This document shows, one piece after another, positions 24,273 to 32,331 of a stretch of DNA of 64,000 nucleotides. The notes below the pieces were generated by a model. It did no database searches. It saw only the letters and a program-made list of their open reading frames with translations, and was not told the DNA's origin. How positions within the stretch are numbered: position 1 is the stretch's first letter; every line of letters begins with the position of its first letter. The translations under genes and the position numbers were made by a program. Location of the stretch: contig CAVZRR010000018.1 of NCBI GenBank assembly GCA_963777725.1, forward strand, positions 62,001 to 126,000, written 5' to 3'. This stretch comes from RPQJ01 sp963777725 (lineage in GTDB: Bacteria; Pseudomonadota; Gammaproteobacteria; Steroidobacterales; Steroidobacteraceae).

Positions 24273-24960
24273 ATGTGTGGCCGCTTCGCCTTCTACTCCC
24301 CCCACGAGGCCGTGGCACGGCTCTTCGGCGTCGCGGGTGCGCCGGAAATCGAGCCCCGCTACAACATCGCCCCGACGCAGTTCGTCGCGACGGTCCGCGA
24401 AACCGGCGGTCCGCGCGAGGTCGCGATGCTCTACTGGGGCCTCGTGCCGTCGTGGGCAAAGGAGAAATCGATCGGCGCGCGGATGATCAACGCCCGGTCC
24501 GAGACGCTTGCCGAGAAGCCGTCGTTCCGCAATGCCTACAAGCGTCGCCGCTGCCTACGTGCTCGCGGATGGCTACTACGAATGGCAGCGGTCCGGCGCG
24601 ATCAAGCAGCCGTACTTGATCTCGTTCGCGGGCGGCGAGCCGTTCGGCATGGCCGGGCTCTGGGAGCGCTGGCGCGACCCGGGCAGCGGCGAGCCCCTCG
24701 AGTCCTGCTGCATCGTGACGACGTCACCCGCGCCGGCGGTCGCTCATGTCCACGACCGCATGCCGGTGATCATCCCGCCGGACGCCTACGCCGAGTGGCT
24801 GGACCCGGACAATGCTGCGACGGACCGCCTCGAGCGCCTGCTGGCACCCTGCGAGGCGCCCGGGCTGCAGGCCCGGCCCGTCAGCCGCCGCGTCAACGAC
24901 GCGCGCAACCAGGGCGCCGATTTGCTCGAATGGCTTGGCACTGCCGACGACGCGCCGTAG
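24273..24960 (+). pseudogene. SOS-response-associated peptidase (SRAP/YedK/HMCES), frameshifted
   Basis: SRAP proteins crosslink to abasic sites in single-stranded DNA through Cys2. Frame one from 24273 gives MCGRF (Cys2), RYNIAPTQ, LVPSWAKE and INARSET, up to about NAYKRRRCL. The remainder, VLADGYYEWQRSG, HDRMPVIIP and the normal C-terminus, continues only in another frame. A single extra base near 24556-24558 explains the break. All four active-site elements (Cys2, the Asn of INARSET, the Glu of YYEW, the His of HDRMP) survive on their respective sides, so the lesion is recent or a sequencing error. If real, the truncated product lacks the catalytic Glu and His. Confidence 0.88.
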
Positions 24961-24996
24961 AGTCCCGCCCGCATGCATCGCCCCGTTGCCCACCGG

Positions 24997-25860
24997 ATGA
25001 GTCGTTTCCCGCGCGCCGCGGCGCGCTGGGTGGCGATTGCGGCCGTGGCCCTCGGTCTCGCCGGGTGCGGCCTCGGGCTGGTCTACCCGCGTCTCGACTC
25101 CGTCGTCGGTTTCTACGTCGAGGGACTGGTGACCCTCGACAAGGCGCAGTCCGCTGCGCTCAAGCGCACGCTGGCGAGCAATCTCGACTGGCACCGGCAG
25201 TCCGAGCTCGAGCGCTACTCCGCGTTCCTGCGCGACATGGCGGACACCGTCGCGGGAGGCGCCGGCCGCGACGAGTGGCTCGGGGCGAGCCGCCGCACCG
25301 AGCAATACTGGCGGGAGATTTTCGAGCAGGCGGCTCCCGGGTACACGGCTCTCGCGGCCACCTTTACCGACGCGCAGGTCGCGGAGCTGCTCGAGAATCT
25401 CGAGCGCGAGGACGAGGAGGCGTGGGCTGAATTCGCGCGGCGCAACCCGGAGCAGCGCCAGGCCCGGCGTGAGAAATCCGTGCGGCGCGCGCTGGAGCGT
25501 TTCACCGGGCCGCTCACCGCCGGGCAGCGCGAGCTGATCCGCGAGCACGCGGCAAGCTCGCAGCCCTTCATGGCCGAGTGGCGCGACAATCGCCGCGTCT
25601 GGCGCGAGGCCCTCGCCGCGGCGCTCGCGCAGCGCGACACCGGTGCCGCGTTCGAGGCGCGCATGCTCGTCCTGATCGCGCGACCCGACGACCTGTGGAC
25701 TCCGGCCTACCGGCAGGCGCTCGAGCGGCGCCGCGAGTCGCTGATCGATCTCGTCGTCGAGCTCGACGGCACGCTGACGCCGCAGCAGCGCGCCGCGGCG
25801 CAACGCCAGCTGCTGGCGCTGGCCGACGAAGTCCAGGGGTTGCGGCGCGGCCGCGGTTGA
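24997..25860 (+). CDS. DUF6279 family lipoprotein
   Basis: 287 residues from the ATG at 24997, chosen because it gives a compact lipoprotein signal (AARWVAIAAVALGLAGC, lipobox LAGC); a Met at 24973 adds eight residues. The mature part is almost entirely charged alpha helix, including a conserved-looking Asp/Glu- and Arg-rich region (LENLEREDEEAWAEFARRNPEQRQARREKSVRRALERFTG). This is the pattern of DUF6279 lipoproteins known in pseudomonads and relatives, function unknown. It begins 36 bases after the SRAP gene. Confidence 0.8.
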   Translation: MSRFPRAAARWVAIAAVALGLAGCGLGLVYPRLDSVVGFYVEGLVTLDKAQSAALKRTLASNLDWHRQSELERYSAFLRDMADTVAGGAGRDEWLGASRRTEQYWREIFEQAAPGYTALAATFTDAQVAELLENLEREDEEAWAEFARRNPEQRQARREKSVRRALERFTGPLTAGQRELIREHAASSQPFMAEWRDNRRVWREALAAALAQRDTGAAFEARMLVLIARPDDLWTPAYRQALERRRESLIDLVVELDGTLTPQQRAAAQRQLLALADEVQGLRRGRG

Positions 25861-25876
25861 GCGGAGCCGGGGCAGC

Positions 25877-26536
25877 ATGGCGCAACACGACGGCAAGATT
25901 TTCGGCATCGGCTTCTACAAGACCGGCACGACGACGCTGTACGACGCGTTGCGGACGCTCGGCTACCACACGGTGAACGGCGACAAGCCGGGCAGCTACC
26001 CAGGGGCCGACGACGGCGCGACGATGATCCAGCAGATCGACGCGGGTGACTTCCGGCTGCCCACGTTCGAGATGTTCGACGCGTTCACCGACAACCCGTA
26101 CTTCCGGATCTGGCGCGAGATCTACGCGCTCTACCCGGACGCCCGTTACATCCTGACGGTGCGCGACGAGGACGCCTGGATTGCGAGCTGCGTGAAGTTC
26201 TTCCGCCACCGCCGCATCCGGCCGATGCGGGTCTGGATGTTCGGCCCGCACGCGAATCCGGCGCGCGATGCCGCGAGCCGCCAGGCCTGGCTCGACGCCT
26301 ATCGCGCGCACAATGCCGCGGTGCGCGCGCACTTCGCCAGCCGCCCGCAACAGTTCCTCGAATTCGACCCGACGCGCGAGACGAGCTGGGGACGGCTGTG
26401 CGACTTTCTCGGCGCGCCTGTGCCGGACGAGCAGCCGTGGCCGCACGCCAATCCGACCAAGCTGGACGCGCCCTGGCGCCCTCTGTGGCGCAAGTTGCGC
26501 CGGCGGCTCGGGCTCGAGGCGTCCGCCCCGGAATGA
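25877..26536 (+). CDS. Sulfotransferase-family protein (P-loop, KTGTTTL)
   Basis: 219 residues. The PAPS 5'-phosphosulfate loop GIGFYKTGTTTLYDALR is at about 10-26, and the 3'-phosphate segment ARYILTVRDEDAWIAS is mid-protein. This matches the sulfotransf_4-type family found in bacteria and eukaryotes. It would transfer sulfate from PAPS to a carbohydrate or other hydroxyl acceptor, which cannot be predicted. It follows the lipoprotein gene by 16 bases and converges with a second, different sulfotransferase gene. Confidence 0.83.
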   Translation: MAQHDGKIFGIGFYKTGTTTLYDALRTLGYHTVNGDKPGSYPGADDGATMIQQIDAGDFRLPTFEMFDAFTDNPYFRIWREIYALYPDARYILTVRDEDAWIASCVKFFRHRRIRPMRVWMFGPHANPARDAASRQAWLDAYRAHNAAVRAHFASRPQQFLEFDPTRETSWGRLCDFLGAPVPDEQPWPHANPTKLDAPWRPLWRKLRRRLGLEASAPE

Positions 26537-26549
26537 CGCGGCGTCGGAT

Positions 26550-27392
26550 TCAGGCGAGCCGCAGCACCCGCAGCGGCTTGTAGACCCAGTTGCGCACCAA
26601 GCGGCCCGACAGTGGCTCGTCGAGGTCGGTCACCTGCTGGTTGCGCGCGCGCAGCGCGGCGACGTCTGCGGTGAGATCGCCGCGATACGCCTGCCGTTGG
26701 CGCGCGCAGGCTTCCCGAACGGCGAAGTCGTAGACCTGCTGGTCCAGCGCATTGATCTCGCGCAGGCGCTCGCGCACCTCGGGCAGCTCGAGATACCCGA
26801 GATCCGTGTGCTCGCGGGCGGCGTCGCGGGCGCGGCTCTTGTCGGCGAGGCGGTTGACGGGGCGATACTCGGGGCGGAAGCCGGGTTCGCCCAGCCACTG
26901 CGCCAGCATCAGCAGCGACTCGTCGAAGGTTTCCGTCAGGCCCACGAAACCGATGCGGCTCGCGAGCAGGTCGATGGCCTTCTGCGCGCTGGCCTCGCCG
27001 GCGAGCATCTTGGTCTGCCAGTCGTGCGTCCAGCCCGCCGCGGTCCACTGCTCGAAATCCGCCCGCGTGTGGCTGCCTGCGCGATTGAGGTAGTGCGAGA
27101 GATAGCGTCGCACGGGATCGCGCAGGTACGTGAAGTAGCGCAGGTCGGGTGCCGCATCGGCGAGGTCCGAGTACGGCTTGACGTTGTGGCCCGCGATGCC
27201 GCGCAGGTGGCGGTAAGCGCGGCGGACGCGGCGCAGGTCGGCGGCCGTGACGTGCACGCGCTGGTCGCGCACGTCGCCCGCCCGGCGCGCGTAGGGCGTG
27301 CGAATGTCGCAATGACCCGAGCCGAACGATCGCTGCAGGATCGCCTTGATCGTCCGGCCCGCAGTCTTCTCGATGTGCACGAAAGCGTACAT
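26550..27392 (-). CDS. Sulfotransferase family 2-like protein
   Basis: 280 residues starting MYAFVHIEKTAGRTIKAIL, the 5'-phosphosulfate loop of the HNK-1/chondroitin-type sulfotransferase family (HIPKTAGT). YFTYLRDPVRRYLSHY is the 3'-phosphate-binding region. The C-terminus is helical and basic. It is unrelated in sequence to the convergent sulfotransferase next door. A shared role in surface glycan or lipid sulfation is a guess. It lies 19 bases downstream of the EF-G-like gene start-to-stop order and may share its transcript. Confidence 0.83.
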   Translation of the reverse strand: MYAFVHIEKTAGRTIKAILQRSFGSGHCDIRTPYARRAGDVRDQRVHVTAADLRRVRRAYRHLRGIAGHNVKPYSDLADAAPDLRYFTYLRDPVRRYLSHYLNRAGSHTRADFEQWTAAGWTHDWQTKMLAGEASAQKAIDLLASRIGFVGLTETFDESLLMLAQWLGEPGFRPEYRPVNRLADKSRARDAAREHTDLGYLELPEVRERLREINALDQQVYDFAVREACARQRQAYRGDLTADVAALRARNQQVTDLDEPLSGRLVRNWVYKPLRVLRLA

Positions 27393-27411
27393 CGCCGCCT
27401 CGCGCCCGCGT

Positions 27412-29460
27412 CTATTCCGCCTCGTCGTGCGGCTTGAATGCAGCCACCAGCTCCTGCTGCCGGCGCGGCGGCACCGGGTCGTAGTGGCTCAGGTCCATCG
27501 AGTAGGTGCCCTCGCCGCCGGTGAGTGCCTTGAGTCGCGACAGGTAGTCCTGCAGCTCGGCGAGCGGCACCAGTGCCTGGATCTCCGCACGGCCGCCGGG
27601 CAACGTGTCCTGGCCGCTGATGCGCGCGCGGCGGGTCGCGAGGTCGCTCGTCACGTCGCCGATCGCGCCGGCGGGCGTGTTGATCGCGACACGCACGATC
27701 GGCTCGAGCACGATCGGTGCCGCCTCGCGGATCGCCGTGATGAAGGCCTTGCGGCCCGCCGAGACGAACGCGACCTCCTTCGAGTCGACCGGGTGGTGCT
27801 TGCCGTCGTAGACGCTGACGCGCACGTCCTGCAGCTCGAATCCGGCGATCGCGCCCTCGGTCAACACCTGGCGCACGCCCTTCTCGATGGCCGGTATGAA
27901 TTGTCCCGGAATCGCCCCGCCGACGACGTCGTCGACGAACTCGAAGCCCGCGCCGCGCTCGAGCGGCTCGATGCGCAGGTAGACCTCGCCGAACTGGCCG
28001 GCGCCGCCCGTCTGCTTCTTGTGGCGGTGATGGGCCTCGGCCGGCCGCGTGATCGTCTCGCGATACGGCACGCTCGGCGGGCTGGTCTTGACCGCGACGC
28101 CGTAGCGATCGGTCATCCGCTGCAGCATCACGCGCAGGTGCAGGTCGCCGAGCCCGTAGAGCACGGTCTCGTTCTGCGCGGTGTGGTGATCGACGCGCAC
28201 GCACGGGTCCTCGGCGACGAGGCGGTGCAGCGACTCGGAGAGCTTCTGCTCGTCGCCGCGCTTCTCGGCGCGGATCGCGAGCCCCAGCATCGGCGGCGGG
28301 AACGCGACCGACTTCAGGTGGTGGTGGTCCTCGTCGTGCGAGTCGTGCAGCACGGCGTCGAAGTGCAGCTCGTCGATCTTCGGCACGGCGCAGATGTCAC
28401 CCGGAATCGCCTGCGCGATCTCGGTGTGCTCCTTGCCCTGCAGCTGGTAGAGGTGCGCGATCTTGATCGGCTTGCGCGCGTCGCCGACGAACAGCTGCGC
28501 GCCGGCCTTCAGCGTGCCCTGGTGCACGCGGAAGATGCCCATCTTGCCGACGAACGGGTCGATCGTGACCTTGAACACGTGCGCGAGCACGTGCTTCGCG
28601 GGGTCCGGCGACACCTCGACCCGCACCGCGTCGGCGCCTTCGCCCTTGAGGAACGGCGGCGGATTGCCCTCGGCGGGATTCGGCATCAGCCGCGTGAAGA
28701 TCTCGATCAGCTCGGCAATGCCCGCGCCCGTCTCGGCGGAGCAGAAGCAGATCGGCACGAGATGATCCTCGCGCAGCGCCTGCTCGAACGGGTCGTGCAG
28801 CTGCTCCGGCGAGATCTCCTCGCCCTGCTCGAGGTAGAGCGCCATCAGCTTCTCGTCGACCTCGACCACCTGGTCGATGATCTCGGTGTGCGCCGACTCG
28901 ACGGACGAGAAATCCGTCGCCTTGCCGCGCGCCTGGTAGAAGCAATCGACGACCGATTGTCCGCCGTCGGCCGGCAGGTTGAGCGGCAGGCAAGCCTTGC
29001 CGAAGGTCTCGCGGATGTCGGCCAGCACCTGCTCGGTGCGCGCTTCGCGGCTGTCGATCTTGTTGATGACGATCAGCCGGCACAGGCCGCGCGCCTTCGC
29101 GAACTCCATCATGCGCTGGGTCATCGGCTCGATGCCGTTCACCGCGCTCACCACGATCACCGCGGTTTCGACCGCCTCGAGCGCGCAGAGACTGCGGCCG
29201 AGGAAGTCGGGATACCCCGGCGTGTCGATGATGTTGACCCGCCGTCCCTGGGTCTCGAAGCCGCAGATCGCCGCGTCGAGCGAGTGGAGCAGGTCTTTCT
29301 CCTGGGGATCGAAGTCGCAGACCGTCGTGCCACGGGCCAGCGACCCCTTGGACCGGATGGCCCCGGACTGCGCGAGCAAGGCTTCGGTCAGCAGCGTCTT
29401 GCCCGCGCCGGCCTGGCCCACCAGGGCGATGTTGCGGATATCCGCCGTCGTGTAGGGCAT
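27412..29460 (-). CDS. Elongation factor G-like GTPase (EF-G paralogue)
   Basis: 682 residues with all five EF-G domains. The P-loop is GQAGAGKT near residue 15, G3 is DTPGYPDF, G4 is NKID, and domain IV/V segments such as GGAGQFGEVYLRIEP and TGGEGTYSMDLSHYD are present. Canonical EF-G has DTPGHVDF; here the catalytic His is Tyr, as in the EF-G2-like subfamily, whose ribosomal role is unclear. It is therefore not the housekeeping fusA, and no rpsL/rpsG/tuf lie nearby. The ATG at 29460 is preceded by GGAGG at the right distance; a Met at 29472 is less likely. Confidence 0.88.
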   Translation of the reverse strand: MPYTTADIRNIALVGQAGAGKTLLTEALLAQSGAIRSKGSLARGTTVCDFDPQEKDLLHSLDAAICGFETQGRRVNIIDTPGYPDFLGRSLCALEAVETAVIVVSAVNGIEPMTQRMMEFAKARGLCRLIVINKIDSREARTEQVLADIRETFGKACLPLNLPADGGQSVVDCFYQARGKATDFSSVESAHTEIIDQVVEVDEKLMALYLEQGEEISPEQLHDPFEQALREDHLVPICFCSAETGAGIAELIEIFTRLMPNPAEGNPPPFLKGEGADAVRVEVSPDPAKHVLAHVFKVTIDPFVGKMGIFRVHQGTLKAGAQLFVGDARKPIKIAHLYQLQGKEHTEIAQAIPGDICAVPKIDELHFDAVLHDSHDEDHHHLKSVAFPPPMLGLAIRAEKRGDEQKLSESLHRLVAEDPCVRVDHHTAQNETVLYGLGDLHLRVMLQRMTDRYGVAVKTSPPSVPYRETITRPAEAHHRHKKQTGGAGQFGEVYLRIEPLERGAGFEFVDDVVGGAIPGQFIPAIEKGVRQVLTEGAIAGFELQDVRVSVYDGKHHPVDSKEVAFVSAGRKAFITAIREAAPIVLEPIVRVAINTPAGAIGDVTSDLATRRARISGQDTLPGGRAEIQALVPLAELQDYLSRLKALTGGEGTYSMDLSHYDPVPPRRQQELVAAFKPHDEAE

Positions 29461-29617
29461 TGATGCCTCCATTCTCTTTCTAGTGCGTCATGAGAGCATA
29501 CGCCGGCGCCTTTCGGGAGCTAGAGGCGTTTGCCGGGATTGGCTTGCGGCCCGGATCAAGGTAGAAAGCCGGTACTCGTGGCGGCATTTGGGTCGCCCTC
29601 CTTGGGGGATGTCGAGA

Positions 29618-31090
29618 ATGACGACGGGCAAGCGAGCCCTGATCGTGGACGACTCGCGCTCGGCGCGGGTGATCCTGAGCCGCATGCTCGAGCAGCACGG
29701 GATGGCGGTGGACACCGCCGAGTCCGCTGAGCAGGCGCTGGAGTACCTGCAGCAGAACCGGCCCGACGTGATTTTCATGGATCACCTGATGCCGGGCATG
29801 GACGGCCTGCAGGCCGTGCAGTTGATCAAGAGCGACGCCCAGACCGCGACGATCCCGCTGATGATGTACACGTCCCAGGAGGGCGAGCTGTACGTCAGCC
29901 AGGCCCGGGCGCTCGGCGCCGTGGGCGTGCTGCCGAAGACGGTGCGCCCCGTGGACGTCTCGCGCGTGCTGTACCAGTTGCACCTGCTGCCCGATCGCCG
30001 GCAACAGCGTTCGGCATTGTTCGACGCCCGCGCGGCGGCTGCGGCCGCGGCTGCCGCTGCGACGGGTCAGTCCGTAGACACCACGCAGACGGTCACCGCC
30101 GATCTCGCAAGCGACGGCGAGTCGCTGGTTGCGGCCGGAGCGGGCGAGGTCGGGGTCGCGGCGACTGCATCGAGCCCGCTGGGCGCGCCGGGCGCGTGGG
30201 CCGTCCCGCCGGCGGTCCTCTCCGAGCTGCAGAGCGGCATGCGTCAGTCGATCCAGCAACTCGTCAAGGATCAGCTGGCGGAGCAGCGGCGTTTCATGCT
30301 GGCGACCTTCGAGGCGTTCGCCCGGCGGATGAGCAGCGAGATCAAGGAAATGACCCGGGTGGCGCCCCCGCCGCCGGCCGAACCGTTGCCGCCCCCGCCG
30401 GCCGGCATTCCCTGGTGGCCCGTCGCGCTGACGGCCCTGCTCGCCGTCGTACCGTCGGTCATCCTCGGGTTTCTCTACTGGCAGTCGATCGGTACCACTG
30501 CGGCATTGGCCAGCAGCCTGGCGGAGACCAAGGCGCAGCTGGCGAGCGCCGAAGCTGCCGCGCTTGCCGCGGCGGCGCCGGTCGGGGACAGCGATGGCAG
30601 CGACGCGAGCACCGTTGGCTCGTCGCCACCCTCCGGACCGCTCGCGGTCGAGTACGTGCCCTACGGCGAAACGCCGTTGGCCGAGGCCCGGCTCGATCGC
30701 CTGCGCGGCCTCGCGGCGACGCTCGAGGCCCAGGGGTTCCGCGGCAGCATCGTCGTGGAGAGCTACGTCGGGGACTTTTGCCTGACGGGCGGCGCTGGAG
30801 AGGGCTTCGCGGTGGCCGATGCCGCGCTCCCTTCGCAGGACTGCGACCTGGTCGGCAATCCGTTCGAGGACGCCATCTCGCCGGCGCAGCGCCAGTCGGT
30901 CGATTTCGCGAACTTCGCCGCGACGCTGCGCCAGCGCACCGGCGGCGCGATCGTCGTCGATGCGGTCAGTGCCGGACGGCGCAGCCCGGTCGAGTATCCG
31001 GAGCAGCGGGAGGGCAGCACGGCCGGCGAGTGGAATGCCGTCGCGGCGCAGAACAACCGCGTCGAGTTCCGGTTGGTCCCCGCGCCTTGA
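29618..31090 (+). CDS. Membrane-anchored response regulator with degenerate OmpA-like C-terminal domain
   Basis: 490 residues. Residues 1-125 are a complete CheY-like receiver: paired Asp in LIVDDSRSA, phospho-acceptor Asp in VIFMDHLMPGMDG, the Thr of MYTSQE and the Lys of LPKTVRP. An Ala-rich linker and helical region follow. A Pro-rich segment then leads to one transmembrane helix (WWPVALTALLAVVPSVILGFLYW) and a C-terminal domain of about 170 residues. That tail ends AAQNNRVEFRLVP, reminiscent of the NRRVEI end of OmpA-like domains, but lacks their canonical Asp/Arg residues. A receiver tied to a periplasmic domain is unusual. Start 29618 is favoured by GGGGG nine bases upstream. Confidence 0.82.
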   Translation: MTTGKRALIVDDSRSARVILSRMLEQHGMAVDTAESAEQALEYLQQNRPDVIFMDHLMPGMDGLQAVQLIKSDAQTATIPLMMYTSQEGELYVSQARALGAVGVLPKTVRPVDVSRVLYQLHLLPDRRQQRSALFDARAAAAAAAAAATGQSVDTTQTVTADLASDGESLVAAGAGEVGVAATASSPLGAPGAWAVPPAVLSELQSGMRQSIQQLVKDQLAEQRRFMLATFEAFARRMSSEIKEMTRVAPPPPAEPLPPPPAGIPWWPVALTALLAVVPSVILGFLYWQSIGTTAALASSLAETKAQLASAEAAALAAAAPVGDSDGSDASTVGSSPPSGPLAVEYVPYGETPLAEARLDRLRGLAATLEAQGFRGSIVVESYVGDFCLTGGAGEGFAVADAALPSQDCDLVGNPFEDAISPAQRQSVDFANFAATLRQRTGGAIVVDAVSAGRRSPVEYPEQREGSTAGEWNAVAAQNNRVEFRLVPAP

Positions 31091-32079
31091 CGGCGGAGTT
31101 CCGGCCGCCGGCGTGGCTCGGCAACCCGCACGTCCAATCGATCTTTCCGAGCTTGCCGTTCCGACGCCCCGGCGTGGAGCGGCGTTGCCGCGGCTTGCTG
31201 GCCGCATCCCGGGACGAGATCCTCGACTGCGGCGAGGGCGTGCGACTGCTTGCGAAGCGCGCCACGCAGCAGAGCCGCAACCGACCGGCCGCGTCACGCA
31301 TGGTGGTGCTGTTGCACGGGTGGGAGGGCAGCTCCGAGTCCCTTTACATCCTTTCGCTCGGGCAGGCACTTTGGGAGCGGGGTTTCGAGGTCGTGCGCCT
31401 CAACCTGCGCGACCACGGCGACAGCCATCACCTCAATCCGGAAATCTTCCACTCTTGCCGGATCCGCGAGGTCGTCGGCGCCGTCCAGCGATTGCAGCAG
31501 CTCGAGCCGGCGCAGGCGGTGAACCTGGTGGGGTTCTCGCTCGGCGGCAACTTCTGCCTGCGCGTCGGCGCGCGGGCTGCGGAGGCGGGACTGCGGCTCG
31601 AGCAGGTCGTCGCGGTCTGTCCGGTCATCGATCCGGAGCACACGCTGGTGCGACTCGAGCGCGGCTGGGCCCTGTACCGGCAGTACTTCGTCTGGAAGTG
31701 GCGGCGCTCGCTGCGGCGCAAGCAGGCGGCCTGGCCGCAGCTCTACGACCTGAGCGAGGCGCTCGAGCTCGACAATCTCACGGACATGACCGATCACCTG
31801 GTGTGCAAGTACGGCGGCTACCCGTCACTGCAGGAGTACCTCCACGGCTACGCGATCGTCGACGACGCGCTCGCGAGCCTCGTGCACCCGACGCGCATCA
31901 TCTCGGCCGCCGACGATCCGATCATCCCGGCCTCCGATCTGTCACGAATCGCGCAGCCGCCGACGCTCTCTGTCACTTGCACCGCACTCGGCGGGCATTG
32001 TGGTTTCTATGACGGGCAGGGCGAACTCACGTGGATCGAGCGCGAGGTGCTCGCGACGCTGAGCAGGCCGCAGCAGTAG
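31087..32079 (+). CDS. YheT-family alpha/beta hydrolase
   Basis: 330 residues. The fold is evident from VVLLHGWEGSSES (oxyanion loop), RLNLRDHGDS, the nucleophile elbow VGFSLGGNF, the acid in ISAADDPIIP and the His in ALGGHCGFYDG. N-terminal FRPPAWLGNPHVQSIFPSL is typical of YheT/Eht1-type hydrolases, which are esterase or thioesterase-like. The start is TTG at 31087, overlapping the preceding TGA (TTGA), which implies coupling to the response-regulator gene. No better start is visible within the family's expected N-terminus. Confidence 0.85.
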   Translation: MTAEFRPPAWLGNPHVQSIFPSLPFRRPGVERRCRGLLAASRDEILDCGEGVRLLAKRATQQSRNRPAASRMVVLLHGWEGSSESLYILSLGQALWERGFEVVRLNLRDHGDSHHLNPEIFHSCRIREVVGAVQRLQQLEPAQAVNLVGFSLGGNFCLRVGARAAEAGLRLEQVVAVCPVIDPEHTLVRLERGWALYRQYFVWKWRRSLRRKQAAWPQLYDLSEALELDNLTDMTDHLVCKYGGYPSLQEYLHGYAIVDDALASLVHPTRIISAADDPIIPASDLSRIAQPPTLSVTCTALGGHCGFYDGQGELTWIEREVLATLSRPQQ

Positions 32080-32101
32080 CAGCCGCGTTGCGGCGAGCGG
32101 G

Positions 32102-32305
32102 TTCGGGATCTTTTCCCGCTCCCTGTCGACGGCCGCCGCGAGGGCGCTGGACCGAGGCGACCGCGCTCGTCCCTCGGCTGCCGGCACCTGTCGCCTCGGG
32201 ACCGCCCGAGGCGACAAGTGTTCGCGGCGGCAGGAAGATTGCGGGCGCCTCGGTCCCTCGCCCTCGCTGCGGCCGTCGACCGGGAGCCGGAAAAGATCCC
32301 GAAAC
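32102..32305. repeat. Large nested inverted repeat between convergent genes
   Basis: Imperfect arms of nearly 60 bases (32102-32159 and 32246-32304; both include GGGATCTTTTCC or its complement and GTCGACGGCCG) enclose a perfect 12-bp hairpin at 32189-32216 (TGTCGCCTCGGG with a 4-base loop). It fills the 250 bases between the hydrolase and kinase stops, where no gene is seen. It may act as a bidirectional terminator or be the remnant of a palindromic element. Confidence 0.8.
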
Positions 32306-32331
32306 TCGCCAAGCGCGGCGAAAGCTGGGGC

